This document shows positions 22,736-33,368 of a DNA stretch of 64,000 nucleotides, in pieces (the first letter of the stretch is position 1; every line of letters starts with the position of its first letter). The translations under genes were made by a program, and so were the position numbers. The stretch is from the NCBI GenBank assembly GCA_947396885.1, contig OX377203.1, forward strand, positions 8,603,298 through 8,667,297. The letters run 5' to 3'. Source of the stretch: Heligmosomoides polygyrus polygyrus. Its lineage: Eukaryota > Nematoda > Chromadorea > Rhabditida > Heligmosomidae. The notes beneath the pieces were generated by a model that saw nothing but the letters and a program-made list of their open reading frames with translations, was not told the origin of the DNA and did no database searches.

Positions 22736-23204
22736 AACATCACTTTCAGGAAATTGGGCCACAACTGGGACGTTTCCGTGCCAGGCACCTGGTCACGAGA
22801 AACCTCTCGTGTCGTGTTGAGCACAGAAACGTGGGTTTCAGTGCCTGCGGGTGGAATGAAAAACGAAAGAAATGCATGAGTGGCGGAACCCCCCCCCCCC
22901 TAGCTAAACATGACATCGACGAAATACCGTTGAAAACCACAATCCTACAAGGGTTTACGGATCAGATGGCGATAAAACAGGAAAAACGCGAAATCACGAA
23001 CGTAACGATCGACAAAACAAAGAATACCAGAAAAAGAGATGCACTGAATCAGCTAATTCGCTAAAATTCTGCAGAAGTCTCCGTCTGCAGAACTGCGTGA
23101 ACTATGTCAGCCTCAGCGATGGCGATGGCTTGCGACGCGCATCGCGAGCCGTCGCGTCGCTGTGCACTCCCGCGTCGCAGCAGCGGACGGGAGTATACCA
23201 TAGG

Positions 23205-23380
23205 TCCTACGGGGGTCACCTTCGACGCTGAGATCTCCGGTCCGAAATTCACTGAACCACTGGCGCACAGTGCTTTCTCCAACACTGTTAGACCCCGCAC
23301 ATGACTGATTTGTCGAACTGTCTCGGTTGTGGACTCTCCCAATTTGAAATCAAAATCAAATAAATAAATAAATAAATAAA
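23205..23380 (-). pseudogene. mariner transposase N-terminus (right piece of a split copy)
   Basis: The minus strand reads FDFKLGESTTETVRQISHV and, after a frame change, RQWFSEFRTGDLSVEGDPR, the helix-turn-helix region of mariner transposases. The protein continues at 19526. The upstream TAAA tandem repeat at 23359-23388 marks the edge. Confidence 0.65.
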
Positions 23381-23388
23381 TAAATAAA

Positions 23389-24742
23389 AATATCGTTCGG
23401 AATTGCTCTTTCGACATACTTCAATAAGCCCTTCAAGAGCAGAAATATAAAACAACGTTGAAATTATTCAGTCAGTAAATTATTCATTCAGATAGAGAGA
23501 AAATTTTTGTACAGAAGTAGTGTTAATGCGCAATGCAAGTTCAATTTTTACATAATAATAGACCAATAAAAAATAGTAACACAAAACGCTGAGAACTTTT
23601 CGGAACGGAGCGTAAAAATCTTCTTTTCCTTCTGATACTATAGATATCAACAGTAGACATATGGTATAGTCTTGTTCCAGAGTAGGTCGATAAAACGGTT
23701 TCGCAGGAAATTTTAAGTTGTCTTGAAATTCTTGTTTTTATTTTTTACTTTAGTACTTCTGTTTTTGTTTTTTTGTTATGTTATTTTGTTATTTTTTATT
23801 TTTGTTTTTTTTTGTTTTTTGTTTTTACTTCTAATTTTGTTTTCCTTTTCTGTGATTCAGTTCCTTGCTTGTGGTTATTTTGTCTGGACTGTGAAATTTT
23901 CGTTGTTTTTCACAACTTGAATTAAGGACTGCGCTCACCGTTCCAAGCAAAATTGGATAATAATAGCTATTATTATTTATTTATTTCGATGTATAAGGCA
24001 GTCGTGAGAGAAGTGAACAATGAAACACATACCTGAGAAAAGGAAAACGGTAACATACTCTACTCATCTCTTACTCATCAACATACTCATCTCTTTAAGG
24101 ATAAAAATAGCAAGATTGTGTTAGACAATAGATGAAACACAAGAGGTAACTCTTAAAAATTTAGGATGCTTTTCGAGAACGTGTCTATAATCAAACTAAA
24201 CCTTTTTAACGAGGACAAAATAGGCTTTTAAAAAATAAGAGTTGAACTAAAAACCCCTTTAAAGAGTGCTCAAAGAAAACGTCACAGTTCTGAATAAGAA
24301 AACTTCCTTTCCCACCTTCCAAGACAATCTTTGTTTTTCGGCTTAATTCTGAAGTGTAGTGATACAAAGATCTCATTATGCAAAGAGATTGTGCGTTGCA
24401 CCTCGAGAATTCAATGTTTACTTGACTGATAGTGCAAATGTTGGGTGTTTCTTCCGTTACTGATTCCTATAAGGCCACTCATTGGGATACGACGCAACTT
24501 TTGTGCAGCGCCGCCTGTTCTCCAGAACAGTCTCGCCCCATGTACTAGAAATGCTGATTCCTAGCACATCTATAAAACACCTTTTAATTAAAATTTTAAG
24601 AAGAATTGTAATTATTAATTTAATTTTCTTTTTAAAAGCTAAAAACTTTTTCTAGTAAAATTTCTTCAGTAAGACGACAGCTGAAAGCAATTCTACGTAA
24701 GGCTTTCTTCTGCTGTGATAGTGGTGAAGCAGTTCTAGAATA
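23389..24742. other. AT-rich intergenic DNA downstream of gene C
   Basis: Includes a T-rich run at 23723-23870 whose 65-codon LF-repeat frame is low-complexity artefact. No gene, RNA or terminal-repeat structure recognised. Confidence 0.5.
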
Positions 24743-24748
24743 TTTATT
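24743..24748 (-). terminator. AATAAA polyadenylation signal of gene C
   Basis: AATAAA on the minus strand, about 130 nt after the stop codon, in the context ATCGAATAAATATTC. Gene F has the equivalent TTCGAATAAACATTT at 61752. Confidence 0.6.
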
Positions 24749-24874
24749 CGATAGCTGTCCAATCAGCGAAGTGTTCGATCTTCTTCAGAAACGACTTAGC
24801 ATTTTTTTCCATTTGCTCTTCTAAAATGTAAGGAGTTGAAGTCATTATTACATCATCAAACGTTTCGTATTCTA

Positions 24875-27800
24875 TTACGGGTAGAGGCATATCAGCTTGA
24901 AGTCTCTCCAAATCCATCTTAGGCGAGAATAAGCATAGCATCCATAGCGTGTTGCACCATGCCGTTTCACCTCTTCCACTATCTGAAGTGACACGAAGCA
25001 GAGTGAACGAATTTTTGCAAGCTTAATAACAAAAAGCAACCTTATCTTTTGGCATTCCCTTATATAATAAAGTCATAAGGTCGTCCGTGAAAAGCGCTCG
25101 TAGCCTGAAAATGTGAGCTTGAAGAAGCGCAACAAGGAGTGAAGGCCTCAGCACACTTTGGCAGCGAGGCAGGGAGCTGCGGGCGGTAAAACGGGCAGCT
25201 CATGCAGAAATGAATACGGAACGTCACTGAAATTCTTGAAAGCGGCAAGCGGCAGAGAGCGGGAGCAGGGAAGCACCGCACTCCTTGCATTCGGGACGTA
25301 TTGCCGCTGCGGGAAATTTAAAATTTGACTCAGCCTAGGGACTAAGTGATCGAGAGAGCTTAACCCATTGACGACAGCGCGGGTCGATTTCGACCCGCAG
25401 TTTTTCTGTGACCGCGCGGGCCGTTCGCGGTTATAAAACTGTTCGCTACGGCCCATTTCTCGCTTTGCACATAGTTTACGAGTAATCATTAGATATGTTG
25501 GATCCTAGCAACTGTGACTACTGCACTGTGATCCGGCAGTCATTTGCTTCTAAGCACTAATCAAAACAAATAATCTGCACCACACACTATTCAAGCTGCA
25601 CAAAGATCGGCACTATTCACAAACAGCTACTCACGTCTTGTAAAATTGGTCATGCAGAAAAATAACTAGTCACATTTCTTATAAAAATTTTGAAAACAAT
25701 CTGGACAAAAGTATAATATGTCAAACACCTGCTACATCATGTGGTTACCTTATCTGCATGATTCGTGGAAAATGTGCTCCCTTTTTCTTTGCAGACTTCC
25801 TTGCAGCAGCAAATACATATTTTATGGTTTGCTTCAAACCTGTCCCGTCCTTCTCCAATATGTCGCTAATCCTTGAAGAGGGAGATTCGTTTGGAATATC
25901 GTGAAGTAGTGTTTCCGCGAGATTCCGGCGTCCGAGCGGTCCCAGCGCGCTGCTGTCCCACGCGCCAGACACGCGACTTGCATCGCGGTCGTCGACGGGT
26001 TAGGCCCCGTTTATACTTCGTCGCGGCGCGACGCCACGCATAGTGGCCATAAGGCCCATGCACACTTCTGCGACAGCGCGGCGCGGCCATGATGAAGCAT
26101 AGGGCCGGGACGGCCGCGGCGCGACACTGCGACACGTGCCGCAGGGAGGGGGCATGCACACTCTTGCGGCTGTCGTGGCGGCTATCGCAGGCGACCCCGC
26201 CTTGTGCCGCAGGCTGGAATGGTTCAAACCATTCCTCGAGGCGCGGCATCCACGGGGACCTCGGTCCCGTCGCCTAAAACGGTGCTCTAACTTGTCCGCG
26301 CCGCGACCGCCGGATTTCGCGGAGGTAGCTGTCGCCCCACTTGCCGCGCCGCGGTGTCGCAGAAGTGTGCATGGGCCTATATTGATTGTGCGACGCGATC
26401 GATCAATTTGGCCTCACTGCATGGCCATCGCGTCGCGCCGCGATGAAGTATAAACGGGGCCTTAAAGAATGCGTCCGTTTCCACTCTAGATCCCAGCCAC
26501 GATCGACTGAAGGCAACAGAACCCTGGCAGCTTGTGTGAATCATTATTGCCGCTTCCGCACTTGCTGCGCCGCAGTCGCTGCAGCCGTCCAAAATCGTGC
26601 TGCAGGAGTGTGGGTGAGGGACGTTCTGCCTGCAAGCGGCGCGGGCAAAGACGCGGGACAGTGCCTGCGGAGTCAATTAGTGTCGACTCGCGCCGTAACA
26701 TCCGCCGCTTCGCGCTTAGGGGTCGTTTATTGTGCGCGCGAAGCGCGACGCGATGCACGTGTAGGGGCCAAATTGGTCGTCGCGCGTCACATGCACACTA
26801 ATCGACCCCTTAGCCAGACAGCCCTCTCCGTGAATGCGATGGTGACCCAGCCAACCACGGCAGCCTGTAGGTCGACCAGATTTGGTGTGATTACAATCGA
26901 TAGAGGGATATGAGGTCCAGACGGCTTGCATTGGCAGTCCAGAAATTGGGATTGATCTGAACCCTACCATCTCCTATATCAGAATTTCAAGCTCTATCAA
27001 ATTATCCAGGAAAGAATCTTGCCTCAATAATCCCTACAGCAATTTTTTAGGCGCTGTTTAAGTTTTGTTAAATATCAGTTTTTATTTATATTAGAATTAA
27101 ATACGAGGCATGCTTCCAGCCTACTGACGTGAACTCTATCATTTCCTGCATTATATCCTGTCTAAATAACCCTTGTGGCGACTTTCTAGGCGTCGTTTAT
27201 TTTCGCTAAATATCAGTTTTGTTTATACCAGGATTAATTGCGGGCATGCTTCCATACTACAGATGTAAACATCAGTAGTACGGAATCATGCCCGCAATTA
27301 ATCCAGGTATAAATCACTACCATCTCTTATACTAGAATTTCGAGCTCTACCGAATGATCCAGAGAAGAACCGTGTCCCAATAACCCTCACAGCGAGTTTT
27401 TTAAGGCTCTGCTTATTTTCGCTGAATGTTGGTTTTTATACTCATATATCATATAATTAAATTCGAGACACTATATCAGAATTAAATTTGCTTCCAGGCT
27501 AAAATTGCACAAGGACTCCAACTGGATAGACGAGAGATTTTTTAAAAGAAGTTTAAAGCGTTGGTTTCAACGTGACACCTTTTATCATTTTGTAACTGAT
27601 TTTTCTATGGAACTTTATAATGCACACATCACATATTTCAAGACAAAGACTGGACAGGGGCTTCATCGATTCTAATGTTCACCAAGAGTGAATTTCACCA
27701 CACAGTCCTCATATGGCTCGTCCAGTCGTCTGAGGCTTCTAGCAGGTTTTTGACCTCGCGTCCCACAGGCAATGTACCTGCATAGCCAATGTCAGGTCCA

Positions 27801-30800
27801 CCATTTAACGAGTTAGGAAACACTCATAAAATTCCTCAAGAAAACTAAAATACTTCGGTATTCTTAGGAGGCCGCCCGACTGTCAAATCGAACTCATCGT
27901 GCAATTCAAAAATGCGAACGTGCTCTACGCACTAAAGGATCAAAAAGTCGTTTTCAAAAAGGTTGAGCACAAGGGGTGCTCTTAGAAGGTCTTTCGTCTA
28001 TCTAATTATATTCCTCGCGCAATTTCAGCCTGGAAGCATGCCTTACAATTAATTCTGATATAAATAAACACTGATATTTAACGAAAATAAACAACGTACA
28101 AAAGCCTCCTTAAGAGTTATTTAGACAGGATAATTTCTGGCTCATTCGATAGAGATCGAAATTCTAATGCAGGAGGGTAGAGTTCACATCAGTAGCCTGG
28201 AAGCATGCCTCGTAGTCAATTCTGATATAAATAAAAACTGGTATTTAACGGAGGTTGAACAGCGCCTAAAAAAATTGTAGTGCGGGTTATTGGGGCAGGA
28301 TTCATTCCTTAATCATTCGATAGAGCTTGAAATTCTGATGTAGGATATCAGAACTTCAAGCTCTATCGAAGGATATATATCAAGCAATTAGGCGAATTGC
28401 TGGGTAGTTACTTACTTTGATACTTACTTTGATGGTCCTTTTGTCGGCTGGAGGTCTTCTCAGCGGGGACCACAACTCTTCCAGACCGCTCGATCTCTGA
28501 CGGATTGCATCGAGTGAGGCAGACTCCGTTCTCTAAAAGATCTTGAGAATGAGTCTGCCCATCGCGTTGGCCGTCGTCCCAGGTCTATTATGGTTTCTCG
28601 GAAGCCATTCTGTGACACGGAGACTCCATCTATCGTCCTTTCGTCGAAGCAGGTGTCCGGCCCAGCGATATTTGGACTTCTTCATGTACAGAGCGGGTCT
28701 GCTAATTGCGGCTTCTCCCGTAGCTCCGAGCTTCGTAGGCCTTCTTGCCATTGCTGACGAAAGCTTGTCCTCAGAAGACATCTCTCCAGTGCATGATGCG
28801 TAGTTTGCATTGCTATGGCAATTGTCTTGTTGTCGGGCCAGGTTTCCGTCACGTAACACATCGCAGGCAGTACAGATACGTTGGATATCGAGGCCCTGAG
28901 GCCGGCATCCTTGACCTGATCGGTGACTGCTGTACTGTCACCTCCAGGTGCCGAGGCGAGTGCACACGCCGAAGAAAACAAATAGACGAGCCTTCAGCAC
29001 TTTATCGGGATTAACAGGAACACGATATGCGAGCACAAGGAACGAACAGGGAGAAGCCGGGCGGGAGAGCAGCAGAGCAAGAGAATGAGTCAGCGCGCGG
29101 CCGTGCACTATTTATGCACTTGCGAGTCCCGCGCTGGCGCAAAGCGTGATTTTGAATTTGAATTTGAATTTGAAAAAAGATCGATACATATCAAATGCGC
29201 ATGTGGTTGTCGATGCTAGGCACTCTGCGCGAATCGAACTGAAGGCTGCCCATGCTGCGCGTCTTCTGCGGGCGATTTCAGGAGCGAGGTCATTATCCAT
29301 GTTCAGCTCTCTTCCCAGATAGTCGTAGGAGTCGATTTGTTGTAGAGCGACTCCATCTAACCTTAAGAGTCCCGTGTCACACCACTGGTTGACCATAAAT
29401 TGCTTTTGGACATATTCATGTCCAATCCAATCTTCATACCTGCCACATTGAGCTCGTTCAGCATTTCCTCGACTTCTGCCGTGCTGGTAGAAATGATAAC
29501 AATATCGTCGGCGAAGCGAAGGTTGCTGATCCGTCTACCGTCAACAGGGTAGCCTTTATCGTCCCAATTACGATTCCCGTGTCACACCACTGGTTGACCA
29601 TCATTCGATAGAGCTCGAAATTCTAATAAGGAAGGCGGTAGGGTTCAGACCAATCCCAGTTTCTGGACTGTAAATGCAAGCCGTCTGGGCCTCCTATCCC
29701 TCTATCAATTGTAACCACACCAAATCTGGTTCACCCACAGGCTCCCATGGTTGGCTGGGTCACCATCGCTTCCACGGAGAGAGCTGTCTGGCTGAGCGCG
29801 AAGCGGAGGGTGTCACGGCGCGAGTCGACTCTAATTGGCTCCGCAGGCACAGTCCCGCATCTTTTCAGGCAGAACGTCCCCTCCCCAGGAGTGTTGGTAG
29901 TATGCAAGCGAAAAATATGAAAGCAAGTATCAAGCACAGAAGTAAATGTTAACTTTAAGCTCCTTAGCGCATTAATCGTAGCTATTTTTATTGCAGACTA
30001 CCTTATGTTAACGATATGTGGAAGAAATGAATATGGAAACCTCACGTGAACGACGATGTGAATCTGCAGTATTTCTTCCTATCGACAGTGCATTTTTTCG
30101 GCGTTGGATACACAATTTCTATAGACGCTGCATATGCAGCTCCATAGACAACGTTGCAGTCTACAGTCTGTAAAAATCGGTGTTCTAGGCCTCTTCAGAA
30201 ATCACTTGTTGCGGTTAGGTAATAACTGAGCTTTTCGTCACGGCAAGAATGCGTCGCACATCCTACCTCTACATGATGCCATGAAGGCATGCCGGAAGCT
30301 ATACTGTAAGCACTACTATACGGTAATACGTGCCAAAGCATAGAGTCATTGTTCCCTCATTATGAAATCTCAGAACAATAATTCAACTGTGCCGGTGGTC
30401 TAGGGCGCCTGCCCGGAAGGAAAGAGTGCGGGTTTCAGTCCCGTATTTGAGCCTTATCAGTCTCTGTGGTTACGCGGCGTGACTGCTGAAGATGATGGTG
30501 ACTTTGGGAGATGAGAGACCGGTCACTGCTCGCGGATCTATATAAATAGCCTATTGACTCCGCACTTCATTTTTGGCCAAATCGCACCACTGTAACTTCT
30601 TGCCTCCCCCTTCCTGTCGTGGAACTCAGGCCTGTGATGCGTCGATTGTTGTTGTTGTTTGTATAAACACTGTAGTTTTTCTAGACCTGAAGAAGGGCTT
30701 TAGGTCCGGAACATTGTCAATAAACATTTTGCTTTTTCGAGCTTCACTCTTAAGAAGAAGGGTATGTATTAGGAGAGGGGGTAAAAGTAATGGGACTTCC

Positions 30801-32146
30801 CATGGCGTGTCCATATATCCGGTGGCTGAAGAGTGGTCTCGTGTTTATCGTATTTGTATGTTTGTATGCTACTTACTGAAGGCCGCCTGAGAAGTTACGA
30901 ATTCCGCCCTTTCCAGAAGCATGCCAAAACCGCAGTCTGTCTCATGCCGAAACGCCAGTCTGACGAGTCGACCTGTGTCGTGCAAATTTCGCCCAATTCC
31001 CAACCCCGAACAGCCTGGGCTAAACAGTCACGCAAGCCGAGAAACACGTCCTCTACCTTAACCCTGCCAAGCAGCGAGTCTGGGTGAGGCCTGGTGACCT
31101 GTTATCGACCTTCGTTCGGCGAGATGTTCATGGCGAGAAGCACCTTCCGAGCTTTTGGGTCAGCGCCCATGGACCGGAGTAATGGAAGCTGTTTACCAAA
31201 AGCACGACGATGGACTCCAAAGCCATGGTGAACGAAACAGAAGAGATGGACCGGCGATTTGCCCTTATCCGGTCTCAGCGCTTCAAGAAGTTCCTCCTCT
31301 TTGACAACGCCGCACCCCATCGGGAACAAGTAACCACGGATAAGCTCGCCCAGCTGGGCTACGTTCACATGCCTCATCCACCGTATTCGCCGGCATCTCT
31401 CCATGCGACTGCCACTACTTCTTGATCCTACAGGACTTCCTGGTCGGAAGGGACATAAGAACCCAAGCAGTCCTTAACAACCATATCGAGCGGTTGATCA
31501 ACACCAGGCCCAAGCAATTTGGAAGGATAGGATCAGGAAGTTGGCTGAGCGATGACAGCAGGGTCATTCCTTTAATGGCAAATACATTCCTCAGCATCGT
31601 TGATTTGTAATTGAGTAATAAAGAGATAAAGACTTTTTTTCAATTTGTCTCATTACTTTTGCCCTCCCCCCCCCCCTAATGAAAGCAAAAATAGAGAGTA
31701 CGATAGAGCAGTTCATTCTTTTTCGAATGCATCAGAATGAAACGTAAAAACGACGAGACCTATTTTCCAACTAGTATTTTACAACTACAGTAAAATAGCT
31801 CACCAAATTCATGCCTTTGTGGAACCTCTCCATAAAGTTATATTGCCATGGACCTTCCTTCCAGCATCCCGGATCTACAAACACCATTCCAATAAATTAC
31901 ATGCCTTGAAACAAAGATCTTTCACTGACTAGCAAGTTTCTAGAAATCGCACTTTTCGACCGCATTACAACCACATTAGATATGGAAAAACTTAGTCACA
32001 TCACTTACGTCCACATATCTGCACAGCGATGCTTCCTAAGAAAAACAGCACCTAAAGGAGTTCTATAGACCAAGTTGGAATAATAGGTGAGCGGTTTGTG
32101 AAAGTCGAAGAAAAGAGAGTGGACTCACAATGCCAAGGCTTAGCAT
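24875..32146 (-). CDS. gene C: complete six-exon small secreted protein, 141 residues
   Basis: Minus-strand exons are 32146-32129 (18 nt), 32051-32009 (43), 31874-31804 (71), 30167-30046 (122), 25104-25041 (64) and 24982-24875 (108), 426 nt in all. All introns begin GT and end AG, with phases 0,1,0,2,0. Exons 1-2 give a signal peptide (MLSLGI then VLFFLGSIAVQICG). The mature part has GCWKEGPWQYN and HKGMNL in exon 3, TVDCNVV and CTVDRKKYCRF in exon 4, GMPKDK in exon 5, and VKRHGATRYGC and KLICLYP in exon 6: six cysteines, so three disulfides are plausible. Intron 3 (1636 nt) holds a mariner and intron 4 (4941 nt) holds several nested transposons. I do not recognise the family. It is probably secreted; a link to parasite secreted proteins is only a guess. 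Confidence 0.8.
25364..25999. mobile_element. piggyBac-like element (TTAA target) in intron 4 of gene C
   Basis: TTAA at 25360-25363 precedes CCCATTGACGACAGCG. The other end reads, as complement, TTAACCCGTCGACGACCGCG from 26000. Size is 636 bp. The sequence after the left end contains a CGGGTCGATTTCGACCCG palindrome. A 75-codon minus frame at 25745-25972 inside it has no recognised domain. The same terminal motif bounds the 60.3-61.2 kb insertion in gene F. Superfamily assignment is inferred from TTAA and end sequence. Confidence 0.6.
26003..26461. repeat. Harbinger-like MITE with a second MITE nested in it
   Basis: TTA flanks at 26000-26002 and 26462-26464 surround GGCCCCGTTTATACTTCG and its complement CGAAGTATAAACGGGGCC. 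A second element, 26052-26378, is nested inside with ATA flanks and AGGCCCATGCACACTTCTGC ends. The outer one landed in the TTAA target of the adjacent piggyBac-like element. GC-rich, non-coding. Confidence 0.75.
26719..26809. repeat. 91-bp Harbinger-like MITE in the left arm of element T
   Basis: TTA flanks at 26716-26718 and 26810-26812. The ends are GGGGTCGTTTATTGTG and CACACTAATCGACCCC. The right arm of element T (about 29795-29830) reads the same sequence without it, showing the pre-insertion site. Confidence 0.85.
28430..29608 (-). pseudogene. 5'-truncated LINE with internal insertion
   Basis: On the minus strand FADD lies at 29515-29504, followed by LNELNVAGMKIGLDMNM, DYLGRELNMDNDLAPEIA, VSVLPAMCYVTETW, KSKYRWAGHLLRRKDDRW and REW-type C-terminal residues. 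About 270 bp (near 28905-29175), with a CATAAATAG, GATAAAG and a GAATTT microsatellite, interrupts the frame and could be a separate insertion. A 32-bp piece (CGTGTCACACCACTGGTTGA) is duplicated at 29366 and 29574. Confidence 0.75.
30389..30460 (+). other. tRNA-like sequence
   Basis: GGTGGTCTAGGGCG resembles an A box and GCGGGTTTCAGTCCCG resembles a B box and T arm, about 35 nt apart. The acceptor ends do not pair convincingly, so a tRNA pseudogene or SINE head is more likely than a working tRNA. It is on the opposite strand to gene C, in intron 3. Confidence 0.3.
30683..30720 (+). ncRNA. decayed hammerhead-like motif of a Penelope-like element
   Basis: CTGAAGA at 30687-30693, then a GGGC/GGTCC arm, GGAAC and TTGTC. 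The order is right but the GAAA core is altered to GGAA. It lies 50 bp before a mariner. Confidence 0.35.
30772..31676 (+). mobile_element. mariner element, internally deleted (905 bp)
   Basis: TA flanks at 30770-30771 and 31677-31678. The terminal repeats are GGAGAGGGGGTAAAAGTAAT and ATTACTTTTGCCCTCCCCCC. Plus-strand fragments at 31210-31425 show the second Asp in LLFDNAAPH and the block YSPASLHA, and 31422-31610 holds the C-terminus. The N-terminal and first-Asp regions are largely missing. Inserted in intron 3 of gene C, antisense to it. Confidence 0.8.
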
Positions 32147-32171
32147 TTTGATAGCGATGCCTGACGGTAGT

Positions 32172-32560
32172 CTGAGCAGCTTTTAAATGCTGTAGCTATT
32201 GTCCAGATTACGCAGCACTTAATGTCCCATAACGTTTCTTTCCACATGGTGAATAAATTGGCGTTCTGTTCAAATTAGTAGACTCAACATGCAATGTTAA
32301 CGTAGAATGTGCGTAAACACAAAATTTAAAATGTTTGATGCCGACATTCCAGTGTCCTCAAACATTATGTTCATCACTATCTTACAAGCGTTGACTATTC
32401 CCTTCGTTATAGAAGTCAAACAAGCACCACCATTAAAAAAAAGTGCTCATTTCATTTTTCACTACTTTTTGAGCAGCATATGCTCTCTAAACATCTCCAA
32501 ATTGAGATTGTTTACACCGAACTGTTGGTGAAGAAACGAAGTCTCTATTTACCATTTCTG
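32172..32560 (-). promoter_or_regulatory. upstream block and core promoter of gene C
   Basis: Reading on the minus strand, TTTAAAAGCTGCTCAGACTA ends about 20 nt before the start codon of gene C. Several hundred bases further upstream match the regions before D (35100-35530) and F (54860-55236), including AAACATTTAGAATTTTGTG-like and CTCTACGTTAACATTG-like strings. Shared origin by duplication is clear. A promoter role is inferred. Confidence 0.6.
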
Positions 32561-32784
32561 AAACTACTGACAGCCTTGTTTGCAATAGTTTTTGTAGTAT
32601 CGTGCTTTGAAGCCTTGAATAAGTATGCTTATTTTCATTCTCAATGGTTCTCATCAAAGACGTTAAAATTTTATGATTTTTCAAAGGGTATGTTTACCGT
32701 GTTGATAAGTGAATTAAAACTTTAATGAAAAATACGCAAAAATTTTCTTAAAAGAAGTTATTCTAACCTCGGATAGTATCTATT

Positions 32785-33191
32785 ACTAGTGCGCAACCGA
32801 CTATACGACCGAATTTGCGCAACACCAAATTGCACCAGGCAACGAAGGAGATTGCATGATTTCAGGGGTTGTCTACCTAATAAGGTGCAACAGCTGTGGA
32901 GGTGAATACATCGGTGAAACAGCTCGCCCCTTCTATGATCGCGTTAAGGAACACCTGGAAGACAAGAACAGGTCACGGCCATCAGCTGCGTTGGGCTGCC
33001 ACAGGGTAAATGACCATAACGGTGTCGACTTTGGCGTCACATTCAAAATTCTAGCACGGGAGACCCATACCGCCGCACGCAAAACCCTGGAGGGGTTCTG
33101 GATACAGGCCAAGAGCCCGAGGCTGAACCGGCGGGGGGAATGCGTCTATATAACCCGAGAGCTCACCCCTTACATCAATCTCGCCTTTTAG
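32785..33191 (+). pseudogene. Penelope-like element, GIY-YIG endonuclease, near-intact domain
   Basis: The frame reads RNRLYDRICATPNC, a short frame change, then GVVYLIRCNSCGGEYIGETA, RVKEHLEDK and TLEGFWIQAKSPRLNRRGEC to a stop at 33191. The GIY-like (VYLI) and YIG motifs, the downstream Arg and the catalytic Glu region are present. It acts in Penelope-like retroelements as the target-nicking domain at the C-terminus of the RT protein. The RT part is absent here. It lies between the divergent genes C and D. Confidence 0.75.
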
Positions 33192-33368
33192 CTAGTTTCG
33201 CCTTGAAGGGTCTCCGCGGGTGTTCTAAGTGTTGGGCTGTTGTTGTCTCTCTCAGCTGGAAGGGTTGTTGTTCATCGGGTCTTCGAATTTCGCAAGGTCT
33301 GTCTGCTATCTGCTATCTCGGTTCGAGTTCAACACCACGAAAAGCAATTTGACAGCGATAAGTATCTA

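Larger units (their letters stand above)
19527..23204. mobile_element. 3.68-kb repeat-rich TIR element inserted in a mariner
   Basis: The ends are inverted: CCTATGGTATACTCCCG at 19527-19543 and CGGGAGTATACCATAGG at 23188-23204. Mariner coding halves abut both ends. The interior holds a 78-bp tandem array, three strong palindromes, a GCAAGTAACTTG-type array, an internal end-like motif at 22310-22345 and direct repeats, and no convincing protein. It may be a non-autonomous element or a nest of several. Open frames in it are repeat-derived. Confidence 0.6.
26600..29895. mobile_element. foldback element T, interrupted by a LINE, in intron 4 of gene C
   Basis: Sequence 26600-27000 is the reverse complement of 29615-29895 at roughly 88% by eye (for example GATGGTGACCCAGCCAACCA). 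Further inside, arms 27000-27560 and 27990-28385 match, with repeated CATGCTTCCAGGCTA and GAATTTCAAGCTCTATCGAA blocks in 140-150 bp units. The centre, 27560-27990, is unique. Intron 4 of gene F continues across this point without the element, which gives an empty site. Confidence 0.7.

Noticed and set aside
23723..23920. 65-codon membrane-protein-like frame
   Set aside because: Encoded by a T-rich low-complexity run; leucine and phenylalanine repeats are a composition artefact.
25148..25489. 113-codon minus frame conserved in three places
   Set aside because: The matching frames at 51227 and 61097 lie in the same intron 4 of paralogous genes, with different stops and starts; the conservation comes from duplication of the intron.
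25745..25972. Candidate exon 4 of gene C
   Set aside because: A true exon 4 with matching cysteines and phase was found at 30046-30167; this frame lies inside a piggyBac-like element.
32856..33191. GIY-YIG frame as a homing or repair endonuclease gene
   Set aside because: Three sibling copies, associated RT relics and hammerhead motifs place it in Penelope-like retroelements.
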